Source of the DNA: Azadirachta indica
Taxonomy: Eukaryota; Streptophyta; Magnoliopsida; Sapindales; Meliaceae
Direction: 5' to 3'
Length of the DNA: 64,000 nucleotides
Assembly (NCBI GenBank): GCA_022749755.1
Contig: CM040440.1
Coordinates: 5,753,269 to 5,817,268 of the forward strand
The notes under the pieces were generated by a model. The model ran no database searches. It was not told the origin of the DNA and saw nothing but the letters and a program-made list of their open reading frames with translations. Below are positions 23,381 to 36,119 of this stretch, piece after piece. Position 1 is the first letter of the stretch. The number at the start of each line of letters is the position of its first letter. The translations under genes were made by a program, and so were the position numbers.

Positions 23381-23709
23381 TCAGATTGTGAGTTTAAATA
23401 TATAAAATTTTTCAATTGTATTGATTTGTTCATAAACCAAGGTAAAAGGATTCAAATGCTTCCATTTGATCAATCCCTTGCTGTGGCATGGATTTGGTAG
23501 TTTCATGTTTTCAAATACGCGAGGTTTCCATGAATAGAACCGAAAAAGAAATTAATTTGGAAGCTTTTTGTTTGTAATTAAAACAAAAAGTTACTTGCAC
23601 TTGGTTTCTTGCTAATAGAATCATAAGTTATACGTGAAAGCCCATGAGGGTCAAAAACTCTCTTTAGTTCAAGAGGAAAATAACACCAACAGAACTAATA
23701 AATTATTAA

Positions 23710-26700
23710 CTAAGATCGCCAGAGGAGGAAAAGGGGTTTTCCTTTTCGGCAAGTAATGACAGGATCCAATGCTGTCTCTTGCAGCTTTTTCTCGACATCT
23801 TCCATTGCTTGGCAAGCATCTATTATCTGCAATCATTTCAGAAAATATAGGTAGGATTTACGGTGTCCGTGTTTCTGCTTACCCACCAAGAGTGACAGAT
23901 GAGAGAGAACAGAGTCAGGCAGCCACCGAAAATATTGTAACCAAGTTGTTTTTCAAAAGTACAAGAAAACATAGTGAAATTCATTTCAAAGTTTAAGATA
24001 GCAAATCAAGCAAAAGGGTGGTTTGGTGTGAATGGCTTGAACTAATTAATGGCATGATACTAAATGAGACCCACAAATTACATCATTATCTGGAACTAAA
24101 AAGGCAGACTATGCAGCCTCTATGTTGCCAAGTAATGCCAAACAAAATATTACCTTCCAGGAGGGATCACAGAGGATCTGAAAGCATTGAGCAACTTTCT
24201 TTTGAAACTCAAGGTGCTCATATCTCCCACCTCCGTAGCCTCCTCTTTCTGCAGCTTTCTGATAATTTTGAAGTGACACTATTAGTTTTAGCGTTTACAA
24301 TGAAAAGGATAAATTTATAAATAAATAAAGATCAGCAATACAGCACCAAGAAACAAATTCACCAGCTGATCAATTGACAACCAAAGAACTATTGAAATAT
24401 CAATGTCCATGGTCATTTGTTTAAAAAACAATATTAAAGTCCACCAGCGGTAAATAGGATGATTTAATTAGTATTAGTTCACGAACACTAGTGATGTTAC
24501 CCCTAAGATGTTCATTATTCAAACTCTATTCTCAATGCTAATTCACCTTTCTACATGTTCATTCAGCCAAATCATAAGCTCGTGCCTACATAAATGATCA
24601 TACAGTATGAATGGTTTCCCATTTTCTTCCTTGCATAGTTAGAACCAAATACAAGGTTGTATTTACATGCATACAGGTGAATGAACCATCCTTAAAAAAA
24701 AAAAAAAAGGATAAATCCTCTTGTTTCTACAGTCAGTTCACTGCCCAGATTTTTATCAAAAGCTGTCACCCGTCTCTTACAAGAATGGTAGGCCAAAAAT
24801 TAGATACTCAAATTTCTTCAGAAAATGGTCATCGAGCAGGATAGTTTCCTTGTCTGCCTCAAACAACGGTCAGGAGAAGAGCTAGCCATTGGACCATGAC
24901 AGTAATCAGCAAAAGTAATAAACAATTAAGAACAAGGTGCCCAGACAACAACAATTGACATCAACGAAGTAGGGAAACAGTCTTGATGTTTTCCTTTGAT
25001 GATCCTAGTATTAAACTTCATAATATAACAACTAACCTCTGGAGGTATGTCAAGGTAAAGTACCAAATCTGGCACCTGCAAAAGAAGACCTCACTACCTT
25101 TTATCTTTAGTTTTATATCAAATAGACCTTATTTAATTTATAAAAAATAACATAAGTTCATTGTCAAAACCATTTTTAGGAAATATTTACCTTACATCAT
25201 TCAATATCAATTCTTTTGGCAAATGAGTAAGTCACCCCGGAAAAAGAATAAAGGTCAACAATGAGGGTAGTTCCAGCTTTCAGTTTGGTTTCCATCATTG
25301 ACCTGCAAAAGCATTGTATAACTCTTTCTCAGATCTATGTAGAATTTCATGAACCTAAGAGACCACTCAAACAATCGTAAAATTTCTCCTCATATGACTA
25401 GCAGACAATCACTTTGTCCAGATCTGAAGAACACAGATTTCTTTTCAAGCCTAAACAGCTACTCTAACAATTAAGCATCCAAATGGCTCAACCATACAAT
25501 CCACATGGCCATCATATGGAGCTAATGCACGTTAATGTTATTACATGCACCACTATGTGCACCTTTAGAGCAAAATTCCTGTCATTCCCAACAAAAATCT
25601 GTGCATATTTATGATCCTGTTACTGCATCAGGCACTTGAGTACCATTGGTCATGCCATACACCACTGCAACATGTACTATAAAGTTCCACAAGCTATACT
25701 CCAGTCAATGAACAGTAAAGAAAACTAGACGCTTGATCCTGGAGTTTCACTTCTCTTTCTCTATGAAGACCCCACAATATGTCAATCACCACTCAGTACT
25801 AAGTCCAATCCTGCAAGAAATCACTTGGCACACGCAACTAATATTTCTCATCCAAGTCATAAAATCCAGACTCTGTAAGTCACACTTAACCATATGAATA
25901 TCCCAATGTTATCTTCAGCTAAAGTCTACAGATGTAAATAGTGATGAATTTTGCAAATCATCTAGACCATATAACTACAACATAAGCACTACTAAAAGAT
26001 GTCATATTAAAAGACCTACAATGTCAACAAAATGAAATTTTAAGAGAACTTAAACAGAAGATTACAATTATCTCATTACACCAGCAGCAGGGCCTGGAAA
26101 ACATAACATGCCCGCAAAGAGTATTAGCCATGAAACAGGTGTGAGATCATGCTTCACATCCATGTGTTTGTTTGTTTGCGTGTGGATCCATTGTTAAAAG
26201 TGTTTAAAGACAATCGTTGGGCCATTGCCTATAAGTTTAATCTTGAGAATTAGTGGCTTAGCAATAAGATACAGTGTAGTGAGACCAATGCAGACCAATG
26301 CATTCCATTAATTTCTCAAATCAAAGCAGCAAGGCAGCTCAAAACTCCTGTATGTTGAGTTTGTGCATTTGGTCTATCATATAGTAAAATGCAGTGCCCT
26401 AAACTTATAGAGAAAAAATCAACATACAGTAGCGCAAACTCAGATTTTATATATAAAAATACTCAAAACAAGATAGAGCAAATCACGTATGTTATTGATA
26501 ACAGACCTCTTCTCTCAATGGTTTGCACTAAAGAGCAGATGGATTGTGTGATCATTCAAAGTGTGACTGATTTGAAAGATATGCAGATATCCTTTGCCCT
26601 ACATTAGTACTTCTATCAGGAAATCGCAATAATTCAACTGAAAGGCCCAAACTGTCCATGTACGATAGCAGTGTACTAGATTGTGAAGTCTTTCCACATC

Positions 26701-26760
26701 AATCCAGACCTTCAAGAACTATCAATGCACCTATTGAATCATTATTACCACACTCAGGTT
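23710..26760 (-). pseudogene. Thymidylate kinase pseudogene (non-processed)
   Basis: Minus-strand exons match plant dTMP kinase, which phosphorylates dTMP to dTDP. Exon A (about 26760-26507) encodes GALIVLEGLD, the P-loop region and the segment ending before the conserved RWEKR. Exon B (25302-25191) encodes METKLKAGTTLIVD and the DRY-region helix. Exon C (about 25105-25037) encodes PDLVLYLDIPPE. Exon D (24258-24154, 35 codons) and exon E (23826-23710, ending in TAG) encode the C-terminus. Breaks: TGA in place of Arg in the P-loop (26701-26699), a frameshift near 26555-26565, TGA for Trp in the RWEKR motif (26517-26515), TGA for Trp in IEWCK (25199-25197), and Arg lost from the catalytic DRY motif, which reads DLY. 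Introns are kept, so this is a duplicated or decayed gene and not a retrocopy. No functional kinase can be made. Confidence 0.9.
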
Positions 26761-28799
26761 GCAATTAATTCCCATCCGAATTGGTATAAAGAACACTTTG
26801 ACAGACTATTCAAGTGAAATTTTGACTGCCATGCAAATAAAGCTCCAAAATTTCTAGAATTCAACAATTATATATTAGATAATAAGACCTTGATTATGAC
26901 ATATGTCAACAACATTTAACAATAATTTCATCTGAGTGCAGTTCCATAGTTGGCAGTTGAGGCATAAAACTAACGAAGAATACCTTAAAAAGTATATTAA
27001 ATAATCAAATTGTTTTTTCTCCATTATTGGACAGTCACAAGTAATTTTCAATCAGCTGATTTATGCATAACTTCTTTGTTTAGCAGGGTCGTTAGTGAAC
27101 AAACTCAGTAAACAATACATGCACAGAACCATAAAATAAAATGCTAGGAATAGAAATAAAAGTATGCAAGATGAGAATAAGAAGAAGTACTTAAAAAAAA
27201 AAAAAAACTTACAAAGCCTTGGAAAGTGTAAACGAGCAAACATGTGTCATGACCTTATCAATTTAGAAACTACAATCAATCAATAGAACAGGTAGTTTCA
27301 GAACCAACTGATTAAGCTACTGAGCTGGGTTTTATACAGTATTTATGCATTAACATAAATAATGACTATGAAAAGAAAAGTGACTTCAACAGCTTAAACA
27401 ATTTTAACAGGAGATACGTGGCATTCTTCGTCCATTCCAGTCTGGTCCCATCCTATTCGAGTCAATAAAATTTAATCTTTCTGCTGGGAGATTTTCGGAA
27501 AATCTAATAAAGCATAATTTTCCAGTTTCACTGACAAGATATATAAATTTGCTTAATTTTAGTATTAGGCACCCTTTGGAACCAAAAATTTAAAATTTTT
27601 ACGCGGCAAGAAACTAAAAAATCGCACGGATTTAGCTCCAATAATAGCAGAGATTCTTCCATTTTTTCAAAACAATCCTTAAATTAGAAGACAAGTTCCA
27701 AATATGTGCTGTCTTCCTCTTCCTTTTTTCCCGCCATTTTTCAGCAATTAGCAAACGCTAGCTCGACACTAACCAAATTGAAAGGAAAAGTAAATCTAAC
27801 AATATCATCATCAATCAAATAGTATCACAAGCCAGCAGAAGAAATTAATTAGAAACCGAACACTGGAAATTAGGAAAATTCTGGAGTTGACTCAATAACG
27901 AGTTGGAAGACTCACCCGAAAGCAAAACAGGCAGTAAGAGAAAAAGGCTTGGACTTCCGCCGAGATCTGCAAAAACAGTTTTTTTTTAAAAAATTTTATT
28001 TTTGTCTTTTTGATCGCACAAGCATAAAGGAGATTCCGATTTGTGTAGGAGTCGGCGTTTGCACATGTATTTAAACCGGGTTCTTTCAAAACTATGAAAG
28101 ATATTTAAAAATTAATAATAAAAAATATGTTTCATCGTATTTGTTAAAATTAATTTATATTAAACCACTTAAATATTGTACACAGAAAATGAGGCTGTAA
28201 AGAACCTTTATCAAGCGTCTGTAAGAATTATATGAAAAAATCTCTTTTTCCAAAATTTGAAAATCATGTAAAATTCTTGAAATTTCGCCTTTAATGTTTA
28301 AAATTAATTAATTATTATTATCATTATTTAAAAAAATCTCCGATATTTTTTCAAGTAATGCACGTCTATATATAATTAAGCCATCTTTTTAACAAGGATA
28401 AACTATTTTGAGGGTTCACTGTTTCTTACCATGGACAGAAAGCCGAGGAGCCGACGGGCAGTAGCTTTTTCTCTGCTAGCTTCTAAGAGCGTATGTTAAT
28501 CTACATTCGTAAACACGGAACAAAGATAGGTCAACCAATCAAATTCTAATCTCCTCGGTACTTCACCCTTGTGACACATGTTAAATCCAATCATATTTCC
28601 TATACAGTTCCGTGTCAATTATTAATTTGACTAGACTCTCCCTGCATCTTAGCCGTCAAATCCAAATCCAACGGTTGGCATAAAAACTCCTATGGCCCGT
28701 CCGATTCGCTAAATCTGAGAATCCCACGGTCCACATCTCTCGAACCGTGGCTGTAAAGAGGAAGTTCTCGCCTATAAGTAAGAGAACTAGCGGGGAGAG
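26761..28799. other. Upstream flank of the TMPK pseudogene and promoter of the GTE gene
   Basis: No coding gene is supported. At about 27907-27985 the minus strand has a possible non-coding exon ending in CTTTCGG|GTGAGT, which may be the old first exon of the thymidylate kinase locus. Beyond about 28490 the sequence becomes less AT-rich and reads like the promoter of the plus-strand bromodomain gene, with TATAAGTA at 28772-28779. Confidence 0.45.
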
Positions 28800-29768
28800 C
28801 GAAGTCTAACACTCCTCTCTCTAATGGTCGTGGCCGTCTCTCTCTAGGGTTACAGAGTTCAAGCTTCGTTATTTATCCAAAGGCCTTTTCCTTCCCGGTT
28901 CGGTCCGGTCCGGTCCAGTTCGTGATCCAAGTCGAGTGGCCGCTGTCAAGTCTCTTACCGAGTTAGTTCTCGAAGTTTCGATTTGGGGAAGCAATCTTTT
29001 AAATATAGGGATCTTGCTTATGCACTCAGTAATGATATAGGGTTGTGTGATTGAGTGATCAGTGGACTAATTTCGGTTTCGAAGGTATTGTGAACGTCAA
29101 TTGATGTTCGTCCAAGCATCCAATTTTGCTACTTTGGAGGGTTTTTGTGCTCTGGTGGCAAGTAGTAACTGGTAATTGATTTAGGGTTTTGGGTTAATTT
29201 TAAGTTTGAATTTCTTGTCACGTGGACTTGTATACACATATACATCTTTCTGGATAAATTTGTTTGAACTTTAATTTTGTTCTGGGTCTTATGCTATATT
29301 GTTGTTAGTGGTCTCGTTTTAAGTATTAAGATTGAGTTTTGGATATTTAATTTTTCTTGTACTTGAATCGCAATAAGTGTTCTTGCAATTAAACAGTATG
29401 CGTCCTCTATGGGCTTAGTAATAGTAAGAACTTGAACTTTAGGGTTTATTTCATTATAAATGAAAAAGAATATATCTTTTCTTTTCCACTGTTTTTATTA
29501 TTGGAGCAAAGAACATACGATTAGAATGAGTCAAGATGGTTAAATTAAGTTCAGTTGTCTGAACTTTTTGTGGTTAATTGGGCATGTGTCATCGAATTAG
29601 CTTTTTACATATCAGTTATGATATAGTTGTGATAAGTATTATCTTTTAGGGAGCTGGAGGGAATAATGTCCTCCTGTGATTAATATGTGCAGAGTTTGGT
29701 GATTACTGGTTAGACCAACTCTTGTTGTGCCTTGGATAGACGCAGCTTAAAATAAAGTTCTGGCTAAG
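28800..29768 (+). promoter_or_regulatory. 5' leader of the GTE gene with an intron and upstream ORFs
   Basis: A probable non-coding exon, CT-rich at its start, ends at 29171 (donor TG|GTAATT). The acceptor TGTGCAG ends at 29692, and the second leader exon runs to the start codon at 29769. Three uORFs precede the main start: 28824-28847 (7 codons), 29020-29040 (6 codons) and one starting at 29104, which reaches 22 codons and stops at a TGA formed exactly across the splice junction. The transcription start is not known, so the first uORF is the least certain. Confidence 0.5.
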
Positions 29769-32700
29769 ATGATTGGGAAGAATGATAGGTTCTCAGGTGG
29801 ATGTTATCGAAATAATGCATTTGAGACAGCCGGTGAATCCGAGGGCTCTGGTAGTTCAGGACGGATTGATACTGAGATTACTGCGTCAGAGGATTCAAGT
29901 GTTCCAACTAGAAAATGCATTAATTTAAATGCTGATAAACGAGATACCTTTGGTGTCCCTATACAAATCCTTTCTCTTACAAATATGTTGAGGCCTGAAA
30001 GAAAAAATCTAATACAAAGGTTCAGATCAGAACTTGAACAGCTAAGGGTATTTCAAAAGAAAGTTGAGTTGCAGAGCACAAATGGGGTTACAATGTCTTC
30101 TTCTAGTGATATTCTTAGTTCTAGTAATGGACAAAATAGGCCCAAAATTGAGAACTTCAGAAAATCATCGGTGATGACTTGTGGGCCAGGAAAGAAAGTG
30201 AATTCTGTGAGTAATAAGGGTCGCGGATGGAACCGGGGTACATCAGGAAGGTTTGAGTCTGTACAAAAACAGGGTTCAACTGCAAGCACTGCAAATATAA
30301 TTTTGATGAAACAGTGTGGGACATTGTTGAAACGACTAATGTCTCATCAGTATGGTTGGGTTTTCAACACCCCTGTTGATATAGTTAAGTTGAATATTCC
30401 AGATTATTATTCTGTTATTAAGCATCCAATGGATTTTGGCACAATTAAGGAAAAGATAGCAACAGGTGTATATTCGAGCCCATTGGAATTTCTTGCTGAT
30501 GTGCGGCTTACATTTAGCAATGCAATGACCTATAATCCACCTGGGAATGATTTCCACATCATGGCCGATACGCTTTGCAGATTTTTTGAAGCAAGGTGGA
30601 AAGCTATTGAGAAGAAATTACCTGTAGCTGAACCCCAATCATTATCAGAAAAATCTGGCCCATGTGATAATGTTGAAGCAACTAAGACAATCCCTCCAGC
30701 CAAAAAGAGAAAAATAGAGACTGTGCAACAGGAAATTGTGCTGGAACCTGTTAAGCAGGTAATGACAGATCAGGAGAGGCACAACTTAGGCAGGGAACTG
30801 GAGTCTTTGTTGGGAGAAATGCCCATGAATATCATTGATTTCTTAAGAGAACACAGTTCTAATGGAAGAGAAACTGGAGAGGATGAAATTGAGATCGATA
30901 TTGATGATCTCAGTGATGATACCTTGTTCACATTGCGGAAGCTTCTAGATGACTATTTGGAAGAGAAACTAAAGAACCAAGCAAGAGCAGAACCTTCTGA
31001 AATAGAGGTACACAACATTTCCTTCTTAAGTTAATGAAAATATTGACTCTCTGTTTTTCCTTCCATGTGACAATTTATGACAAATTCTGTGATTTTATAT
31101 CTGTTGTAGCTGTTGAACATATCAGGACTAAGCAATTCATCCATGCAACAGGGCAAAGGTTATATTTAAATTCATTTGAAATCTTAGTGTCTCCAATTTG
31201 TGTATTAGGTTTTTTTTTTTCGTTTTAATTCATTTGAAGTCTTTGTGACTTGTTTTCCCCACATTTCTTGCATTTAGGCAATGACCTGGCTGATGAGGAT
31301 ATTGATATTGGAGGAAATGAGCCTCCTGTTTCAAGCTATCCTCCCGTGGAGATTGATAGGGATACAGGCATTAAAAGCAGTAAATGTCTCAGTCCAGGAA
31401 GCTCTAGTGGTAACGAATTTTTGGTTGCTATAATTTATTTCCTATTTGAAGTTTCCTCCTACATAAAGCACCCTAGGTTTCAAAATTCTTTGATATTATG
31501 TAGAATTGGAATTGTAAGAATATGCACAAGTGCTTTTGAATACATAAGAAGCCTAAATAGTATGTTGAGCTGGTGTGATGATCTCATGTTTAGCTTCATT
31601 TTCTATCGTCAGTGTTGCTTATTTGGCTATTTAAGTTGAACTCATGATCTAATTCAATCAATTATTTGATTGTTTTCATATTCCGGTAATATGTGCTGAT
31701 ATCTTTGGTTCTTTTCGGTCTTGACGTTTGAATCACAACTCTTGCATCCCCTCCACACTACATCCCACTCCCTGCCCCAAAACACTGAAGAAATAAATAA
31801 ATAAATAAATAAATGATTTGTCATTATAAATTTTGTGGTTGTGACTTATTTGCTGATTCGTTACTGTATCTTCTGCATGCTCTGCAGATTCAGACTCTAG
31901 CAGTTCTTCTGAAAGTGAATCTGATGGTGTTAAAGCTTCAAGTCCCATTAATGTATCGAAGGTGCATGCTCATTCAAGTTAGGGGTTAATAATAAATAAT
32001 TTGAAAATGTCTTTTTTTGATTTTTCATTAACTATTATGCTTTGCTGGATGTTCATTTGGTTCTCGTGGAGATTGATCCTGGACCGTTTCTGGGCCTGCA
32101 TTTTATTTATGCAGTTTCTCTTTCAGGTGCCGGAAGACCCGGGTCCTGGAGCTCAATTAGATGAAAAGACTAGCACTGGTGATCCTCTTGATGTGAATCG
32201 TGAGTATTCTATCATTTCCTTTTGGCTCAAGTACTAGGAATCAAGAAATCTGATAGTAGTGTCCTAATGACAGTCATGAAAAATAAAATACAGGCTGTGA
32301 TTATGTTCTTTCGCTTCATTTAGTCTCAGTGATTATAAAAATATTATGTATTTGATAATACAGTAACATGGTGCAAGGTGAAATAATTTATTCTTGAAGC
32401 TACATTATTTATCCTTTACTTAGGCATTTATTCATTTGTGGTCCATTTCAGAATCTGTTAGTGGGTTGGATCAGCTTGACCATACTTCCCAGCAGAAACC
32501 AAGTTCTGTTGAGTCAGATTGTTGTCAAGATGGTAGGTTGACAGAACCAACACTTTCTCTTGTTAATTTGGAGCTGCATCTCATGGATCATCTCTGAAAA
32601 TTGTAGGAGACAGTGCTCCAAATGAAAGGCAGGTTTCTCCTGAGAAGCGCTATCGGGCTGCTTTTTTGAAGAATCGATTTGCGGATACCATTTTAAAAGC

Positions 32701-33502
32701 TAGAGAAAAGACACTTTCACAGGTTGATTAGGAATTTGGGCTGCATTCTAAGTTAGCCATTTGAATATATCTATCTTATAAGCATTTTCAACTATGTATG
32801 TGATCTGGTACAATTTGATATGGCTGGTATCAGGGTGACAAGGGGGATCCTGAAAAACTTCGTCGGGAAAGGGAGGAACTTGAACTACAGAAACGGAAAG
32901 GTTCTGACCTTTACTATTGAAATTAAGTATCATATTTTGGTGCACTGGTGAATTGCATATGTTAGTGCATTCAAAATGATGATTTTTGCTTTTTTACTAT
33001 CCAGAGAAAGCACGGTTGCAAGCAGAAGCCAAAGCTGCTGAAGAGGCTAGAAGGCGAGCTGAAGCAGAAGCTGCAGCTGAGGCTAGACGAAAGAGGGAGG
33101 TTGAAAGAGAAGCTGCACGGCAGGCATTGATGAAGGTAAAGGAGCAGCAGATTACTTGTGGGTTTCTGCATGTATCTCCCTATGTCATTTTGTTCAGGGT
33201 TTTATCATGGCGTTTTTGTGGTGTTTGTGCAGATGGAAAAGACTGTTGAAATCAATGAGAATTCTCGTTTCCTTGAAGACTTAGAAATGCTTAGGACTGC
33301 CCCTGCAGACCATTTACCGAGCTCTGTTGATGAGACAAGCCCAGACCACTCTCAGGATGGCTTGGGCAGTTTCAAGTTTGGAGGGAGTAACCCCTTGGAG
33401 CAACTTGGTTTATACATGAAAGAGGATGATGAGGAGGAAGATCCTGAACCACCAAGTGTTCCGAATCCTCTCAATGATGTGGAGGAAGGAGAAATTGATT
33501 AA
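29769..33502 (+). CDS. GTE/BET-type transcription factor (bromodomain + NET domain)
   Basis: Ten coding exons join in frame: 29769-31007, 31110-31158, 31278-31409, 31888-31961, 32127-32199, 32452-32532, 32607-32722, 32834-32900, 33005-33135 and 33233-33502, for 743 residues. The bromodomain lies at about residues 180-285 ([32 protein letters not shown]; the acetyl-lysine-binding Asn in NAMTYNPP). The NET/ET domain is at about 331-400 ([36 protein letters not shown]). After a Ser-rich linker ([14 protein letters not shown]) comes a charged coiled coil at about 580-650 ([20 protein letters not shown]) and an acidic tail ending EEGEID. This is the layout of the Arabidopsis GTE8-GTE11 group, nuclear readers of acetylated histones, some of which bind BTB-TAZ proteins. 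All parts look intact. Confidence 0.95.
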
Positions 33503-34568
33503 GTTCTACAGCTAAATAATGTATACAATTAACAAGTCAAAGAGCAACAATAGAATACTTATGGGAATAGAAAGGAAAAACAGGAGAGAGAATCAAAAGT
33601 TGAAATAGCTTGCTGGGGCACTCCGGTACCAAAGAGGGTGAGGTGGGAACAAGAATATCGGAGGGAGTTGGCATATGACTGATATCAGCGAAGGAGGGGC
33701 ACATAAAATGACATGAAAATCAATTTTGGGTATTTATTTTGCCGTGGAGTGAGAGATGTGGCTGATATTGTAGTGGGCGTGCGATGAAGTTATTTAGCAG
33801 CGAGGTAATAATGCCTCCTTACCTCCACTCAATTCTCTGCAAAAGAAGAAAAGAAAAAAGAGAGAGCAGGGGGAAGAAAAAACTTGTTCTTTGAATGAAC
33901 CGACTGTGCATGAGATGAAACAACAATCCCAAATAGTGGGACTCTGAGACTGCCATGAATGGGCACTGGCACTACAAATACCCGGCCCGTGTACAAATGT
34001 TGTTGATTATGTTGGAAAAAGAGTGAACTCAGACCTCCTTGTCTGTTAACGATAAAGATTAATGAAAGATTAAAAAGCGAATTTTAAGCCCAAACCAGTT
34101 CCATCAAATTATTTATTCATTTATTGCAAACAGGTTCAGTGTTTTCTTTTCGGTTCTGTACCTCACTATTTTGTAGTAGTACTTTGCTTAGAAGTTTAGA
34201 ATAAATCGTAACATAAAAATTGATTTACGGTTGGGTTGGTTGATATGCGAAATTTGAAAAATGCACGTGGATTAAAAACACCTCAATCAACAATAAAACG
34301 AAAACCGAATTCACGAGGAGAAACAAGAAGTGCTACTCATTTTATGTCCTTTTTTTTTCTTTTTTTAAGGATTAAATGAACTTAATGATCAATTAAGAAT
34401 AAAATGAAAAATGGGTGGATGCGGTGGAACACAATTGTCACTCTTATTATATGTCTTAATTTTATTTTATTTTTTTATTTATTTCAAATAAATAAAATTT
34501 TGTATAATATATTTTGAATCTTTTGACTTTTTTGTTTTTTTAATTAACAATTGAGATATATTATTTTA
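33503..34568. other. 3' flank of the GTE gene
   Basis: The first few hundred bases are the likely 3' UTR. The rest is AT-rich with no gene, grading into the left arm of the inverted-repeat element at 34569. Confidence 0.5.
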
Positions 34569-35522
34569 GGGATAATGATATATACACCTCTAATGTTTAT
34601 CTTAATAGTCAGATACCCCCATGACATTTGAGAAAAAACAGATATTCTCTTAACATTTGGATAAATATAATACCTTTTTAACTTTTATTTCCATTAGTTT
34701 ATCAGTTAATTTATTATCATTTGTATTCTTAATTTTTTATATGATAACAATATGATATATATTTTATTTAATTATAATACTTTAATCCTTATGTAATATT
34801 TTTTTCATAATATTTATTTAAAAATTATGTTAAATTCATTATATTTTTTAAAAATATATGAAAATATAAATAATAAATAGTTGTTATATATATATATATA
34901 TTACAAATAAAAGTAATAAAAATTTTTCTTCTTTTTTTTTATTTTTTAATTAAAATTAAATTATATTGATTAATAAGAATATAAAATATATCTAATTACT
35001 AATTCTATTAATAAATGATATTAAATTTTTTTTCTTTTTTATTTATATTTTCATGATTTTTCTCAAGAAAATATAATAAATTTAATATAAGAATAAAATA
35101 TTAAAATATGTTTTAAAATTTTTTTAACAATTAAATATCAAATTTATTGTAAAAAAATTATAAATATTTTAACATGAGTTTAATTTAACTCATTATTTAA
35201 ATTTTTTAATAATATTTTCTTTTTTAAAATTTCTATTAAAATAACGAATAAAAAATGTATTTAATTTTGAGTATATTGTGAAAAAAATTAAATATAAGAT
35301 TAAATTGTTATAGTTGAAAAAGTTATATTATGAAAAATATTAAAATAAGGATTAAAAAATTATGATTAAATAAAAAATATATATTATCTTGTTATTACAT
35401 AAAAAATTGAGAACATAAATAATAATAAATTAATTGTCAGAGATAAAAATAAAAAAATATCTGTCATTATTCTTTTTTCAATTAATATTTTGTTAAACTC
35501 ATAAATGTTCTCGTATCATCTC
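34569..35522. mobile_element. Second long-TIR non-autonomous DNA element (~0.95 kb)
   Basis: A block at about 34705-34815 (AATTTATTATCATTT, TCTTAATTTTTTAT, ATATATATTTTATTTAAT, TTTAATCCTTAT, TTTCATAATAT) recurs inverted at about 35323-35436. The outer arms are more diverged, so the ends given are approximate. The middle is nearly pure A/T with no ORF. It resembles the element at 12.8-13.8 kb in size and structure, but I cannot show that the two belong to the same family. Confidence 0.6.
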
Positions 35523-36060
35523 AAATTGATCATGAGGAGTAGAATTAATCAATAAATGTAGAAGGGAGAATATTTATTATTCTCTATTTTTTGAGTGAAT
35601 ATTTTGTTATTTTTTTTATATTTTATTTAATATTTTATTATTTTTTAAATTTTATTTTTTAGTTTAATTAATTTATAAAATAATAAAATTAAAATTATTA
35701 AAAGTATTAAAAGATAAAATTAAAATTTAGAAGGCGATAAAATATTAAAAAAAAATAAAAAAATTGAGTGAGTATTATGTTCAAAGGGAAATGGACATTC
35801 TCCCGATCTAAAACTATGTGAATTGTTATAGCATTAATTAAAGGCTGAAGATTTGCATAATGTACGAAGCCGTTCGCTTCACAGAACGGAGAGGAGAGAG
35901 AAGGAAGGCCCAGCTTTTAGAGTGTAACTTGCTTGGCAATCAGGAATCTATTAGATTAGATTTCATTCAAAACTCCTCGAGAAGTACGATTCTTGTCAGA
36001 TTGATTTACTAAGCTTTTTGATTACTCCATTTTCCACTCCCACTTTCACCAACTCTCCCT
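35523..36060. other. AT-rich spacer before the TLC gene
   Basis: No gene. Low-complexity A/T sequence runs to about 35770, then more ordinary sequence. GGAGAGGAGAGAGAAGGAAGG near 35888-35908 is a purine-rich tract in the upstream promoter of the next gene. Confidence 0.5.
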
Positions 36061-36119
36061 TTTCTTCCTTTATAAACCCTAAAACCTTTTACCACTGACG
36101 GACAACATTTGATATAACA
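36061..36119 (+). promoter_or_regulatory. Core promoter of TLC gene: TATA box overlapping telo-box
   Basis: TATAAA at 36071-36076 overlaps the telo-box AAACCCTAA at 36074-36082. With the start codon at 36120, normal TATA spacing implies a very short 5' UTR of roughly 15-20 bases. Telo-boxes are common in promoters of plant genes active in dividing cells. Confidence 0.5.

Noticed and set aside
23769..23996. 75-codon plus-strand ORF.
   Set aside because: Antisense to the last exon of the thymidylate kinase pseudogene.
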